A DNA stretch of 64,000 nt from Dyadobacter linearis (GCF_907165045.1 NZ_CAJRAU010000003.1:806001-870000); one strand, 5' to 3'; positions 23,929-33,281 are shown, numbered from the stretch's first letter. Numbers and translations: made by a program. The notes: generated by a model from the sequence alone, not told the origin.

Positions 23929-26331
23929 CTAAAAATTTCGTTTGCCTACTTGGAAAGAAAACTGCTTGCTGCCCGCGACTCCGGAGGGAGTAATACCCTG
24001 AATAACAACCTGGTACTTGCCGGTTTGGTCCGAAGTGTAGAACTCCACAGAAGCCTTTCCGGTTTTGTCGGTTACGACGTTCGGTGCCCATAAGAGCAGG
24101 TTCCTGAAATCGGGAATGCGGCTGTTTGCATTTCCGCCGTCGTATTTGGGTGCATAAAATTCACGTTGCGCCTGCACGCCTTCGTAAGGAACAACCAGCA
24201 CTCTCGGGTCCAGCTCGAAGCCCGCAAGATCATTGCCATAAGTAGAAAAGCTGACAACGCCTGTAAAAGTCATCGGACCCAGGAAGTACCGTGCATTCAA
24301 AACCTCTATCTTCTTGATTTTCAGCGGATCGAATTCCATGATCTTGTCGGCATCGAAAACGGGAATTCCATCGACAAGCATCAAAGGATCGGTAGTGTAA
24401 AACGTATTGGGCAACAACTTATCGATGATCCGGAAATGAAATTCCTTCTGCCTTCTCCGCACCAGTACACCCTTTACATATTCCCTTAAAACCTCTTCCA
24501 TAGTAGGAAAGCGGGTAAAATCGTCGAGAAAGTATTTTTCGTCGGGCATTCCAAAGAACGCGAGCGAATCGGCAAGTTTTACTTTTTTCTGATTGTAAAC
24601 CCTGGGCAGGTAAGAGTTAGCTGTCTGCATATTGATCGTACGCGTCAGCAGTTGGTTTTCCAGCGTTTTGTCGAAAAAGAAAGCCGGCAGTGGGTTTTGT
24701 GAATATTGCTTGGAGAACGGACTGGCTATTTCAATTTTGTAGGTCGAATCCATTCCCAGGTTCGTCTGGACCGTAATTTCTTTGGGACCGATAAACCTTC
24801 GTACTTCGAAAGTCACTTTCCCTTCCTGATCACTCTGCGCCCCGTATAACAGTGCCGGAACGTCCAGTGCAGCCAGAAATGCATCCCTACCTTTCGCAGG
24901 ATTACCGGTCTCTCTATCAACGATCTTTCCGGTAATAAAATGGCCGTCGTGCTCGGGTATATTGGTATACTTGGGCGGCTGGTTTCCAAACACATTATCC
25001 CACTGCAATCTGCGCCAGCCGTGCGTGAGCATCAGGTTATCCAGTTGCTGATCAGCCTCTTTTGTTGTATTACTGAAATAATATTCAGGAGATTCGACCG
25101 TACCTTTCAGGTCGGAAGTGAGCCAGAGGTAAGTATTGATATTCTGTTGCGGATCACCTTTAATGGAGTCGTCCAGATATATCGCAACCGAAAGATTCGA
25201 CATTTGATCGGCGGCAGCAGCGACGGAGGAAGTCAGGTTCAGCGTCACTTTTTCCCGCGTGATAAAGGTTTTCGCGAGTTGTGCGTCTATATTCAAATTA
25301 GCTTTCGGGCGCTTGAAGTACAGCCGCTCGGTGACCGGTTTAACCTTTTCATTAAATATGGTAATGTGTGAAATTCCTTCTCCCAACTTGCTTTTATCGA
25401 GTAAAAACACAGCCCGGTTTCTCACAATAGGCTTTTTTTCAATGACAGGATTATTCTGTCGCGTGTGACTGAGCATGTAAACGTAAGTGGGTTCGTCGGT
25501 ATTCAGCCGCGCAAAAACGGTTACTTTCAGCCAGGTATCTGTCGAATCCTTCACCTGCATCACATAGCCTCCTTCTTCCACAGCCGGAAAGGGATATTCT
25601 GCTCTGGTACCTTTGGAATCGGTCACGAATGCTTTGTAAGTTTCGCCTTCTTTTGGGGTAAATGTAAAAGTCCCTATTCCATTCAACCCGGGCGCAAACT
25701 TCTGAATAGTATCATTTTGTGCATTCACTATTGCCCCGTTGAAGCGTATTCCTTTTCCATCCTCGGCCACGGCCCTAAAAGCAATTTTACTCTCAATACC
25801 CTTTACCAGCCTTCCACCTTCCGGGAACAACTGAAAATCATACCGCAGATTATCCTTTACAAGCCGGTCGGGCTCAAATCGGATAAAAGGATTCACAACC
25901 GTAAAATCACTTTCAAAAAACTGGTCGACACCAAAATTCTTCATCCAGTTGGTGTAGCAGCGCACTTTGTACTTGCCGCTCACGATCGTCGCGGGCAGCT
26001 GTACCGAACCATTTCCCTGGCCCGTATTCATTGAAAATTTCGTTTGAACTACCGGATTATTTTCAATATCAAGCACTTCCAGATACCCGACTTTGCTCAG
26101 GTCAAGAAACCGGTGCGTGGCGCCATTCAGCAGATAAGCTTTGAACCAAAGCGTTTCTCCAACCAGATAAAAAGGTCTGTCCAGGTGCACGTACATCTTT
26201 TCCTGCACGGCCCTTTCGCTGTAAAGTCCGAAGCGCTGCTTCATGGAAGTTACCATCGCGTCGTCCTGCGCAGCCACGATCAGCGGGGCAGCAAGCAGCA
26301 GACAGATATAGGTAAAGATTTTTGTTTTCAT
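23929..26331 (-). CDS. Secreted MG2-domain protein with C-terminal TonB-plug-like segment
   Basis: An 800-residue exported protein (signal peptide 1-21, YICLLLAAPLIVAAQ). Residues about 40-140 resemble an alpha-2-macroglobulin MG2 domain (KMYVHLDRPFYLVGETLWFK, then GKYKVRCYTNWMKN). Middle parts look beta-sandwich-like. Near 655-705 a TonB-receptor plug-like stretch appears (DPLMLVDGIPVFDADKIMEF, then IKKIEVLNARYFLG), but no barrel follows. Last gene of a four-gene operon, 21 bases after the DUF4249 gene. Probably an outer-membrane-associated partner of the receptor; exact role unknown. Confidence 0.75.
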   Translation of the reverse strand: MKTKIFTYICLLLAAPLIVAAQDDAMVTSMKQRFGLYSERAVQEKMYVHLDRPFYLVGETLWFKAYLLNGATHRFLDLSKVGYLEVLDIENNPVVQTKFSMNTGQGNGSVQLPATIVSGKYKVRCYTNWMKNFGVDQFFESDFTVVNPFIRFEPDRLVKDNLRYDFQLFPEGGRLVKGIESKIAFRAVAEDGKGIRFNGAIVNAQNDTIQKFAPGLNGIGTFTFTPKEGETYKAFVTDSKGTRAEYPFPAVEEGGYVMQVKDSTDTWLKVTVFARLNTDEPTYVYMLSHTRQNNPVIEKKPIVRNRAVFLLDKSKLGEGISHITIFNEKVKPVTERLYFKRPKANLNIDAQLAKTFITREKVTLNLTSSVAAAADQMSNLSVAIYLDDSIKGDPQQNINTYLWLTSDLKGTVESPEYYFSNTTKEADQQLDNLMLTHGWRRLQWDNVFGNQPPKYTNIPEHDGHFITGKIVDRETGNPAKGRDAFLAALDVPALLYGAQSDQEGKVTFEVRRFIGPKEITVQTNLGMDSTYKIEIASPFSKQYSQNPLPAFFFDKTLENQLLTRTINMQTANSYLPRVYNQKKVKLADSLAFFGMPDEKYFLDDFTRFPTMEEVLREYVKGVLVRRRQKEFHFRIIDKLLPNTFYTTDPLMLVDGIPVFDADKIMEFDPLKIKKIEVLNARYFLGPMTFTGVVSFSTYGNDLAGFELDPRVLVVPYEGVQAQREFYAPKYDGGNANSRIPDFRNLLLWAPNVVTDKTGKASVEFYTSDQTGKYQVVIQGITPSGVAGSKQFSFQVGKRNF

Positions 26332-26352
26332 TTATATATTAAAATGATCATT

Positions 26353-27480
26353 TCACCAAAACGGCGGTCTTCTCGTTGTCCCGCCCTGTGTCCGGCAGTC
26401 TATGCAACTGGCAGGCGCACCTAAAATGTACTCGGCGAGCTCGCCTCCGTAGGACATCAGCAAAGCGGTAGTTTCCAGCGCGCATTGCCTGTCGCTCGCC
26501 GGTCTACAAGTAATATCAAAAGTATCGGGCGGCATACAGCTGGGATAATTACCCAGGTTAGGCGCGATCGTCAGCCGCTTTACCTGCTCAGTAGAAGCAC
26601 TGAAATAGCCGAAAACGAGCTCTTTCGGATCTTTTACATTCTGAAAATTTCCCGTCACCTGCGAAGGCTGGGGGTCAAAAAGGCTACCGGTACCCTGAGT
26701 CGTTTTCGCCAAGCTGGTCCAATATTCGAATGCAGGGCGGGACAATGCATATTGCCGCACCAGAACGCTGTATTTAATGTAAAGTTTGTTGGTTGAAACG
26801 GGTACTCTGAATAGCGGGAGATCTTTGATCACGTCGCTGGTCAGCTTGATCGTACTGCCCAGCAATATACTGCCCGACTGCGCTGTGCTCCAGCATCGGT
26901 TGATATCGTCTTTCCTTGGAATGATCTTCTTGTCAACTACTTCGAGATAAGAATAGTAGGCGGACCGGTATTCCCATGTTTCCTCGAATTTCCATCTGTA
27001 AAAATGGGTATTGTTATTCGGATCGTGGGTATTAACGTAAAATACCATCGCATTCTGCCCCTGATCATACCGATTGGCCACACTGTCTATCGGCGGCGTC
27101 GCAGTAACATCTACATATTCAGACAAATATTCTTTTCCGTCTACAGTTTTGACCCGCAACCGGTATTTGGCCGCCGGATTGTATGCTTGGGGAGGCAAAA
27201 CGTAAGAGCCGCCGCCGACTTCTGTAAAATTGTAGGTCTCCCCGCCCTCCGACTCCACCGCCAGCGACGCCATGATCTCACCATAGGAAGCTGCGGTTTC
27301 GTTCACATTCTGGGTTCTCCTCAGCGAGATCCGGGTTGTATCCTGACCGACATTTAAAAAACCGTCCACCACAAGGTGGTTTTCCACAGAATTTATTTCC
27401 GGAGGAGAAAATGGTTCAATACAACTGTCCAGAAAAAGCAGCAAAGCAAAAAAACTAAGCTTGATCAGGAAATATCTCAT
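26353..27480 (-). CDS. DUF4249 lipoprotein
   Basis: The ATG at 27480 gives MRYFLIKLSFFALLLFLDSC with a lipobox (FLDSC) at residue 20, so it is a surface or periplasmic lipoprotein of 375 residues. The longer frame from 27561 lacks a signal peptide at its start and overlaps the receptor gene. Body features match DUF4249 (IEPFSPPEINSVENHLVVDG near the mature start, four late cysteines). Such proteins accompany TonB receptors in Bacteroidetes, presumably as outer-membrane partners. It starts 16 bases after the receptor stop. Confidence 0.86.
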   Translation of the reverse strand: MRYFLIKLSFFALLLFLDSCIEPFSPPEINSVENHLVVDGFLNVGQDTTRISLRRTQNVNETAASYGEIMASLAVESEGGETYNFTEVGGGSYVLPPQAYNPAAKYRLRVKTVDGKEYLSEYVDVTATPPIDSVANRYDQGQNAMVFYVNTHDPNNNTHFYRWKFEETWEYRSAYYSYLEVVDKKIIPRKDDINRCWSTAQSGSILLGSTIKLTSDVIKDLPLFRVPVSTNKLYIKYSVLVRQYALSRPAFEYWTSLAKTTQGTGSLFDPQPSQVTGNFQNVKDPKELVFGYFSASTEQVKRLTIAPNLGNYPSCMPPDTFDITCRPASDRQCALETTALLMSYGGELAEYILGAPASCIDCRTQGGTTRRPPFW

Positions 27481-27496
27481 ACTACTGTTTTCTGTT

Positions 27497-30268
27497 TTAA
27501 AATCTGAAATTGTAGGTAATAGTAGGGATCGGCTGTCCGAAAATAGAGAGCTGGTAACCATTTACCCTCCCGCCGACAGTCTGGAAATAAACTGACGTAG
27601 GATTTTTTCTTCCAAAAAGATTATAAACTGCCAGCGTCCACGAACTGTGCGCCAGCTTCCTGATCTTATGGTTTCCTTCAATATTCATCGCCAGATCTGT
27701 CCGGTAGTAATCCGGGATCCTGAACTGGTTTCGATCTGCGTAATATACCCGCTGCGCGCCATCAATAATGTACTTTCCGATCGGTGGCGTGTACGGCCTG
27801 CCTGTACTATAAGTAAAGTTGAATGAAACGCTGAACCGGTGTGACAACCGATAGTTGGAAATCAATGTAAAATCGTGGGGCTTATCGTAGTTGCTCGGGT
27901 AAAAGTTACCGTCGTTTGGCGCATCAGGAGACTCCCGGTCGATCGCCCGCAACAAAGTTCTTGCGTAAGTATATCCCAACCAGCCGTTTAGCTTTCCGGT
28001 CATTTTCTTGATCATAAATTCCACTCCGTAGGCTTTCGCTTTTGTATTCAATACCGCAGCCTCAATATTGTGGTTCATGATCAGCGAATCGCCGCCTTTA
28101 TAATCAAGGAAATTCTGAATATTCTTGTAATAACCTTCCAGTGAAACCTCAATTTTATTACCTCTGAAATTACGATACAGTCCCAGCGACAGCTGATCCC
28201 CGATCTGAGGCTTAATATAAGGGTCGCTCAGCTTCCAGATATCCGTTGGCGAAACGGTCATTGTATTGGTCAGCAAATGAATATACTGGCGTAAAGTATT
28301 GTAGCTGAATTTAAGGGAAAGATTGTCGAAAACGCTGTACCGGACCGAGGCGCGAAATTCCGGGCCGCCATAAGTTTTGATATTCTTGCCCGACTTATAT
28401 TCCTGAACACCGTTTTGATAAATGTAGTCGATCGGCAATCCTGGCACATAAGTATTTACGCTCCTCGGACCCAGATATTGAAACAACGAATACCGGATTC
28501 CCGCCGAGACCGATAACCTGGGGCTGACTTCATATTTGTCTTCCAGGTAAATCGCGCTTTCCACCGCCTGCTCAGCCTGTAGTTCGTCTGGAACGATCAG
28601 TGATTGGCTGCCTCTGGGCTGAAAGGAGCCTGGATTAAGCTTGTAATAAATGCTGCTCAGCCCAAATTCAAGCGTATGTTTCGGGTTCAGGTTATAGCTG
28701 AAATCCGCTTTGAAATTGGATTGGTTGATGTTGAATTTGAGGTCAAATGCATTGAGCGGCAAACCTTCGGCCTCCATCGCATATTGATATTTGCTGTGAG
28801 AAGCTGTTAGTACACCGTATAATCTGGTATTGAAAGTATGTTTCCACTTCAATGAAGCGAGCTGGTTCTGGTAATTGTATAAGGTATCGCCGTACAATTT
28901 GAACCGGTCGTCACTGGTATATCCTGTCAGGAACAAGCTGTTTTTCTCATTGATCTCGTGGCTGATATTCAGATTGACATCGTAAAATGAGGCTGAGCTT
29001 TTGTTATAATTTTCATTATCCAGCGCTTTGATCACCCAGTTTGAGTACGTCGAGCGGCCACCGAGCAGGAAGGACGTTTTATCCTTAACCAATGGACCTT
29101 CCAGTGTCAGCCTGCCGGTTACCAGACCGATCCCGCCGGAAGCAACAAACTTTTTCTTATTTCCGTCGCGGCTATTAATATCCAGTACAGAGGATAGCCT
29201 GCCGCCAAATTTGGAAGGAATCGTACTTTTATATAACTCCACATCCTTTAATACATCGGGATTGAATGCAGAGAAAAAGCCGAAAAGGTGGGAAGGATTG
29301 TAGATAACCGCATCGTTGTATTGGATCAGGTTCTGGTCCGTCGAACCTCCGCGAACATTTAAACCCGTACTATTTTCTCCCACTGATTTAATCCCAGGGA
29401 TCGTCAGAATGGTTCTTAGCAAATCGGTTTCGCCAAAAACGGTGGGCACCTGTTTCAGGTTTTTTATAGTCAGCTTTACCGTTCCCATTTGGGTACCAAC
29501 CACATTTTTATCCATTCCGGCTTTGACCGAAACTTCCTTCAATGCAATAACGCTTTCCCGCATTTCCACGTCCAGCTTTCCATCCGAATAGAGTACGATC
29601 TGGCGCTGGGTTTCCCGCATTCCGGTACTTCTGATCCTGAGTATCTGCTTTCCGCGGGGAAGTGTAAGCGAATAAAAACCTAGTGCATCGGTAGTAACGC
29701 CAATATTCGGTGAGGCAATAAAAACCGCGGCGCCGATGACCGGCTCACCAGTGACAGCATTCCGGACATACCCTGTTATTGTGGAATTCCCCGGCGTGAT
29801 CCTGTGCTTTCGGACTCCAATTTCGTGGATCTTGCTCTCGGCAGTCGACAGTAATTTCTCTTTGGCATCGTCTCCCGGCCCCACGTAGGTAATCGAATCA
29901 TTGTCACTCGCTTTGTCAGGATCAAAAAGGCCCGGAGTAAGCTGGGTAATAATTCTTTGGCCTAATGTGATAAATATCCTTTTCTGCGCGTCAATCGCAT
30001 ATTCGAATTCAGAGCCTTTGAAAACCTGATCCAGTACCTCTCGTATCGTCAGGTTCTGAACATTCAGGTCAAGGGTAAGGCTGTCAAAACGGCTGGCGTC
30101 GTAATAAAGATAGTAACCCGTCTGGGCTTCCACTTGCTTCACAAATTCGTCGAATCTGGCGGAATCCAGCTTTACGGTAATTTTCTTTTCAGTTGTACCC
30201 TGCCCTTTTACCAGGTTGGAGGCGAACAGAAAACTGATAGAAATAAGCAGAGGTAAAAGTATTTTCAT
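27497..30268 (-). CDS. TonB-dependent receptor with N-terminal STN and carboxypeptidase-like domains
   Basis: A 923-residue outer-membrane receptor. Signal peptide 1-22; STN domain about 30-105 (FDEFVKQVEAQTGYYLYYDA); CarboxypepD_reg-like domain about 163-240 (ITGYVRNAVTGEPVIGAAV); plug about 270-390 with GLNVRGGSTDQNLIQYNDA; 22-strand-type barrel to a C-terminal phenylalanine (YNFRF). STN often signals to an anti-sigma factor, but no sigma/anti-sigma pair is adjacent. Its start overlaps the preceding gene's stop by four bases (ATGA). Substrate unknown; there is no SusD partner. Confidence 0.92.
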   Translation of the reverse strand: MKILLPLLISISFLFASNLVKGQGTTEKKITVKLDSARFDEFVKQVEAQTGYYLYYDASRFDSLTLDLNVQNLTIREVLDQVFKGSEFEYAIDAQKRIFITLGQRIITQLTPGLFDPDKASDNDSITYVGPGDDAKEKLLSTAESKIHEIGVRKHRITPGNSTITGYVRNAVTGEPVIGAAVFIASPNIGVTTDALGFYSLTLPRGKQILRIRSTGMRETQRQIVLYSDGKLDVEMRESVIALKEVSVKAGMDKNVVGTQMGTVKLTIKNLKQVPTVFGETDLLRTILTIPGIKSVGENSTGLNVRGGSTDQNLIQYNDAVIYNPSHLFGFFSAFNPDVLKDVELYKSTIPSKFGGRLSSVLDINSRDGNKKKFVASGGIGLVTGRLTLEGPLVKDKTSFLLGGRSTYSNWVIKALDNENYNKSSASFYDVNLNISHEINEKNSLFLTGYTSDDRFKLYGDTLYNYQNQLASLKWKHTFNTRLYGVLTASHSKYQYAMEAEGLPLNAFDLKFNINQSNFKADFSYNLNPKHTLEFGLSSIYYKLNPGSFQPRGSQSLIVPDELQAEQAVESAIYLEDKYEVSPRLSVSAGIRYSLFQYLGPRSVNTYVPGLPIDYIYQNGVQEYKSGKNIKTYGGPEFRASVRYSVFDNLSLKFSYNTLRQYIHLLTNTMTVSPTDIWKLSDPYIKPQIGDQLSLGLYRNFRGNKIEVSLEGYYKNIQNFLDYKGGDSLIMNHNIEAAVLNTKAKAYGVEFMIKKMTGKLNGWLGYTYARTLLRAIDRESPDAPNDGNFYPSNYDKPHDFTLISNYRLSHRFSVSFNFTYSTGRPYTPPIGKYIIDGAQRVYYADRNQFRIPDYYRTDLAMNIEGNHKIRKLAHSSWTLAVYNLFGRKNPTSVYFQTVGGRVNGYQLSIFGQPIPTITYNFRF

Positions 30269-30993
30269 GGTTTGGCTAATTCGTCGTGAGTGGAAACCAT
30301 CTTCGCTATCGCCGCGTCCTTTTGCTTCCTGAAACTGAGCTTTCCGTCCCTCAGTGCCTTGCGCAACTCTTTTTTGTGTTCGGGAAAAAGATTGAGTACA
30401 GCTTTTTTTGATTGCGTTGCGTGGTATTTACCATCCTTGAATACGTAGAAATAACTTTTCTGAGGATAAAGCGCAATCACGCGTTTGTCAACGATTTTCT
30501 CCTGCCGCTGTTTCGCTCTCCTCGCAATCGTGCGCGACTGGCCGTCGTAGATAATATCATAAAAGCCTGTCCGCATTTGCGGATTAATATCCTTGCCGGC
30601 CTCCATTCGGACGAAATTGTGATCGCCGAGCATAAAGAAATCTACTTTCTCAGATTGCAAAAGCAGGTGATCCCCATTGAAGTGTTTGATAACCAGCTCG
30701 TCCCGAAAAATATCATAGATCATCGGAATGCTGTCAAATTGCTGTTCGTCGTACCTGACAACTCCTTTGCGCCATTTCCTGTCGTCAAAAAACTGATGCT
30801 CATCGTTTCTTGCATCATACAGATAGTATTGCCGCCCGTTGTAGAGATTTTGAGAAAAGGCAGTTGCTTGCTTGTATAAGGAAACAGGCTGAGCCTCCGG
30901 TGGAGCTGCGGTCGAATTGGCCTGAATATCCTGACCAAAGGATATACCGATGACGCCAATGACTAGAAAAAATACAAAGGTAAAATGCGACAT
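30265..30993 (-). CDS. Secreted protein of unknown function heading the TonB-receptor operon
   Basis: The ATG at 30993 gives MSHFTFVFFLVIGVIGISFGQ, a clean signal peptide, and 242 residues; the TTG six bases earlier is rejected. The mature part is charged and beta-rich (YYLYDARNDEHQFFDDRKWR, then GFYDIIYDGQSRTIARRAKQ) and ends in a basic helical segment. I do not recognise a family with confidence. Its stop overlaps the receptor ATG, so the two are translated together and probably act together at the envelope. Confidence 0.75.
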   Translation of the reverse strand: MSHFTFVFFLVIGVIGISFGQDIQANSTAAPPEAQPVSLYKQATAFSQNLYNGRQYYLYDARNDEHQFFDDRKWRKGVVRYDEQQFDSIPMIYDIFRDELVIKHFNGDHLLLQSEKVDFFMLGDHNFVRMEAGKDINPQMRTGFYDIIYDGQSRTIARRAKQRQEKIVDKRVIALYPQKSYFYVFKDGKYHATQSKKAVLNLFPEHKKELRKALRDGKLSFRKQKDAAIAKMVSTHDELAKP

Positions 30994-31187
30994 GCACAAT
31001 ATTTTTTAGAGCAATACTACGAAAACCTATTGATTTGTTGCTATCCCGGGGCTAAGTATTAAAGAAGTGATCGTAAGTTACTTACTTCATAGTTAATGTA
31101 TTTATTTATCGTAACCTTCTCATTTACGAAAAGCAAGATTTAATGATAAAAATCAAAATGTTCGTCACCCGTTTTTCGGGAATGTCC

Positions 31188-31195
31188 TAACTTTG
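31188..31195 (+). promoter_or_regulatory. -7 promoter box for the epimerase gene
   Basis: TAACTTTG matches TAnnTTTG, 45 bases before the chosen ATG. The TTG at 31193 that would extend the gene is part of this box, which supports the ATG at 31241. Confidence 0.5.
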
Positions 31196-31240
31196 GCTTT
31201 ACTGGAATTCCACACATTCAGATCACTTCAAAAAAACTTT

Positions 31241-32302
31241 ATGAAAATTTTAATCACCGGGGGAGCAGGTTTTGTTGGGTCGGCACTGGCCATTTCTTTA
31301 AAAGTAAATTACCCTGACTATCAGGTCTTTGCACTCGACAACTTAAAACGCCGGGGTTCCGAGCTAAATCTGAGCCGCCTCAAAAAGCACGGTGTCGAGT
31401 TTGTTCACGGTGATATCAGAAACAAAGAAGATTTCGATTCAATACCTGCGGTTGACACGGTCATTGAAGCTTCGGCAGAACCCTCGGTACTGGCTGGGCT
31501 CGACGGTACACCCGACTATCTGATCAATACCAATCTGGTAGGAACTGTCAATTGCCTTAATTATGCATTGAAGCACAAAGCTGGCTTTATATTCCTGTCT
31601 ACCAGCCGCGTATATCCGATCAAAACCATCGAAACGCTGAACTTCGTGGAAGAGGAAACCAGGTTTGCATTGTCTGACGACCAACCTGTTCCGGGCGTTT
31701 CTTCCAAAGGTATCTCAGAAGATTTTCCGTTAAATGGGGCGCGCTCATTATATGGTACTACGAAGCTTGCCTCTGAGCTGATCATTCAGGAATACAATGA
31801 ATTTTATAATCTGAAAACAGTTATCAATCGCTGCGGCGTAATCACTGGTCCCTGGCAAATGGGTAAAGTTGATCAGGGTGTAATGGTGTTGTGGATCGCA
31901 AAACACTATTTCGAGCAGCAACTGGGCTATTTTGGCTACGGAGGTACCGGCAAGCAGATCCGGGATATGCTGCACGTGGCAGATCTGTACAGGCTGATCG
32001 ATTGGCAACTACACAATCTCGATAAAGTCAATGGCGAAATCCTGAATGCAGGCGGCGGACTACAAAGTAGCGCATCCTTGCAGGAACTGACCAAAATCTG
32101 TCAGGAAGTAACCGGAAAAACGATCCCGATCAAGGTAGTACCAGAAAACCGGACAGCCGATATACGTTTATACGTTACTGATAACACGAAGGTAACCGCA
32201 TTAACCGGCTGGAAACCTGAAATCGGTATCAAGCAAATAGTAGAAGAAATCACCGCCTGGCTCCAAGAGAACGAGGCCGATCTCGCACCTATTTTAAGGT
32301 AG
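31241..32302 (+). CDS. NAD-dependent epimerase/dehydratase (CDP-paratose 2-epimerase-like)
   Basis: An extended SDR of 353 residues. NAD loop ITGGAGFVGSA at 5-15; DNLKRRGSELNLSRLKKHGV at 33-52, a stretch I associate with CDP-paratose/tyvelose epimerases; catalytic Y171-x3-K175 in LYGTTKLASE; NRCGVITGPWQMGKVDQG near 205; late GTGKQIRDMLHVADL. It probably interconverts a nucleotide sugar for surface polysaccharide, though no other sugar genes flank it. The stop codon runs straight into a purine-rich repeat. Confidence 0.82.
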   Translation: MKILITGGAGFVGSALAISLKVNYPDYQVFALDNLKRRGSELNLSRLKKHGVEFVHGDIRNKEDFDSIPAVDTVIEASAEPSVLAGLDGTPDYLINTNLVGTVNCLNYALKHKAGFIFLSTSRVYPIKTIETLNFVEEETRFALSDDQPVPGVSSKGISEDFPLNGARSLYGTTKLASELIIQEYNEFYNLKTVINRCGVITGPWQMGKVDQGVMVLWIAKHYFEQQLGYFGYGGTGKQIRDMLHVADLYRLIDWQLHNLDKVNGEILNAGGGLQSSASLQELTKICQEVTGKTIPIKVVPENRTADIRLYVTDNTKVTALTGWKPEIGIKQIVEEITAWLQENEADLAPILR

Positions 32303-32399
32303 GGAGGAAAGGGAGGAAGGAGGAAAGGGAGGAGGGAGAAAGGGAGGAGGGAAAAAGGGTTATTCCTCCATTCCTCCTTCCTCCTTCCTCCTTCCCCCT
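32302..32399. repeat. Purine-tract/pyrimidine-tract inverted element, copy 2
   Basis: About 57 bases of only G and A begin at the last base of the epimerase stop codon, in units such as GGGAGGAAAGGGAGGAAGG. A short TTATT turn leads into about 35 bases of C and T (CCTCCTTCCTCCTTCC). The arms are complementary over much of their length. The make-up and the position right after a stop codon match copy 1 at 20.9 kb. Here both neighbours run on plus, so a hairpin would lie in one transcript. Confidence 0.85.
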
Positions 32400-32437
32400 A
32401 TTCACTCATTCAATCATTCAATCATTCAATCATTGAA
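32400..32437. repeat. ATTCAATC octamer repeat directly before the lyase-like gene
   Basis: ATTCACTC then ATTCAATC three times, then ATTGAAG; the last partial unit supplies the TTG start codon of the next gene. The reverse complement is TGAATGAT/TGAATGAG, the same octamer as before kbl and in the same orientation to its gene. Confidence 0.88.
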
Positions 32438-33281
32438 GATAACCGAATGCCCCCGTGATGCCTGGCAAGGATTTCATCCGTTTATTCCAACGGTGCGGAA
32501 GGCGGCTTATATTAATGAGCTGCTTAAAGTTGGGTTCGATACGATTGATTTTGGAAGTTTTGTTTCGGCGAAAGCGATGCCGCAGGTCAGTGACACTGCA
32601 TTATTACTTGATCAGCTAGATCTTTCGGGTTCGAAAACGAAACTGCTTGCTATTGTTGCAAACGAGCGCGGCGCTTTGGAAGCTTCCGGTTTTAAACAGA
32701 TCACTTATCTTGGCTACCCTTTTTCCATTTCAGAAACTTTCCAGCTGCGCAATACCAATGCATCGATCGAAGCTTCGGTTGAGCGTGTAAAGGGTATTGC
32801 AGAAATTGCTGCTAATCGTGGTAAAGAGGTAGTTATCTATATTTCGATGGGCTTCGGGAATCCTTATGATGATGCCTGGGAGCCCGGGATCGTGATGGAA
32901 TGGGTGGAAAAGCTGGCAAAGCTGGGTATCAAGATCTTTTCACTTTCAGATACGGTGGGAATGGCGAAAACGGACGATATCAGTTCCTTATTCTCAGAGC
33001 TTATCCCAGCTTATCCACACCTTGAATTCGGGGCGCATTTTCATACAATTCCTGATGAATGGAGAAGCAAGATTGAGGCTGCCTACCAGGCTGGCTGCCG
33101 CCGATTTGATGGTGCATTGCTGGGTTATGGTGGCTGCCCGATGGCGCAGGATGATCTGGTAGGGAATATGCCGACGGAGCAACTGATTGCATTTGCAAGG
33201 GAAATGTCGGACCCGGATCAACTGAATATGGATGCATTGCAGCTGGCCCGTAGTATGTTTTTGCAATTGGTACAAAAATAA
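32433..33281 (+). CDS. HMG-CoA lyase-like (DRE-TIM aldolase family) protein
   Basis: A TIM-barrel lyase of 282 residues. MKITECPRDAWQG is the family N-terminus with metal-binding Asp; TIDFGSFVSAKAMPQVSDT at 37-55; FGAHFHT near 193 supplies metal histidines; GYGGCPMAQD near 230 carries the active cysteine loop like HMG-CoA lyase (GGCPYA). Likely cleaves HMG-CoA to acetoacetate and acetyl-CoA in leucine breakdown, or a related hydroxyacyl-CoA. The start is a TTG formed by the last unit of an octamer repeat; no ATG is available near the conserved start. Confidence 0.85.
   Translation: MKITECPRDAWQGFHPFIPTVRKAAYINELLKVGFDTIDFGSFVSAKAMPQVSDTALLLDQLDLSGSKTKLLAIVANERGALEASGFKQITYLGYPFSISETFQLRNTNASIEASVERVKGIAEIAANRGKEVVIYISMGFGNPYDDAWEPGIVMEWVEKLAKLGIKIFSLSDTVGMAKTDDISSLFSELIPAYPHLEFGAHFHTIPDEWRSKIEAAYQAGCRRFDGALLGYGGCPMAQDDLVGNMPTEQLIAFAREMSDPDQLNMDALQLARSMFLQLVQK

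Noticed and set aside
26353-27561. The longer DUF4249 reading frame starting at 27561
   Set aside because: Overlaps the receptor's 3' end and places the signal peptide internally; the ATG at 27480 starts a proper lipoprotein signal.
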